NCBI GenBank assembly: GCA_966250335.1 | Contig: CBINGZ010000008.1 | Span: 101,311-165,310, forward strand | Length of the DNA stretch: 64,000 nt | Direction: 5' to 3' | DNA from: OLB7 sp966250335 | GTDB lineage: Bacteria; Bacteroidota; Ignavibacteria; OLB7 | Shown here: positions 62,832-64,000 of the stretch, one piece after another | Layout of the letters: each line of letters begins with the position of its first letter | How positions within the stretch are numbered: the first letter of the stretch is position 1 | Position numbers and translations under genes: made by a program | The notes under the pieces: model-generated | Databases searched by the model: none | What the model was told of the DNA's origin: nothing | What the model saw: only the letters and a program-made list of their open reading frames with translations

Positions 62832-62970
62832 CCGTTAGCCCGGCTTTCTCGCGAACCGGTACTCATCTCTCTCGCACGTCATCCGGTTACTATATTCTCG
62901 CTGAACCTTCGGATCGGGCCTTATCCTGCGCGCCGGACCGGACCCAACTACATCACGTCAGAGGAACCCA

Positions 62971-64000
<1,030 letters not shown>

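Overview
This GC-rich window (about 60% or more over most genes, judged by eye) comes from a Gram-negative member of the Bacteroidota/Chlorobiota/Kapabacteria-Ignavibacteria branch. The evidence is four proteins ending in type IX secretion (T9SS) type-A-like sorting domains, a PorE-like OmpA lipoprotein, a TonB-dependent receptor, a propeller-sensor/LytTR two-component pair, several lipoproteins, and promoter-like TAnnTTTG elements of the Bacteroidota kind. The exact phylum is an inference. I saw no rRNA, tRNA, CRISPR array, insertion sequence or phage genes.

Layout. 1-7,100 (minus strand): an L-fucose-isomerase-like gene with a ribulokinase running off the left edge, a thioredoxin-fold protein, two small unknown proteins, a large T9SS-exported beta-propeller protein and a YjbQ protein. 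7,300-16,500 (plus): rsgA, a Tat/T9SS-exported intradiol dioxygenase, an exported CRTAC1/ASPIC-type FG-GAP protein, an ECF sigma factor with an unusual membrane partner, and a secreted fibre-like repeat protein. 16,550-22,200: a GH113-like lipoprotein, a second lipoprotein, an outer-membrane/OmpA-like protein, and a second ECF sigma/membrane-partner pair. 22,200-32,100: a repeat-bearing spacer, the LytTR regulator with its propeller kinase, an exported Memo-AMMECR1 fusion, a YtxH-like protein, TerC and CTP synthase. 32,400-39,200: two tandem 2TM paralogues (one with a rearranged, frameshifted tail), exonuclease III, MgtC, and a PorE-like operon of three envelope lipoproteins. 39,277-48,700: a multi-PAS/GAF kinase, a CPA2 antiporter, a TonB receptor and a CHASE-domain kinase.

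The most striking part is 50,212-64,000. It holds a complete stressosome core (RsbR, RsbS, RsbT) followed on the same strand by a SpoIIE-type phosphatase and a hybrid kinase, each carrying its own RsbT-like ATPase domain. After these come a 1976-residue REC/multi-PAS/GAF kinase, a protein ending in a divergent DisA-like (diadenylate cyclase-fold) domain, and a multi-HAMP signalling protein cut by the right edge. No RsbV/RsbW or partner sigma factor is visible there, so the stressosome output probably enters phosphorelay and possibly nucleotide signalling. The modules are individually known. The RsbRST-to-DisA-like neighbourhood is the best candidate here for a little-described system.

Limits: all functions are read from motifs without database searches. 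Start codons were chosen by eye from ribosome-binding sites, neighbours and conserved domains.
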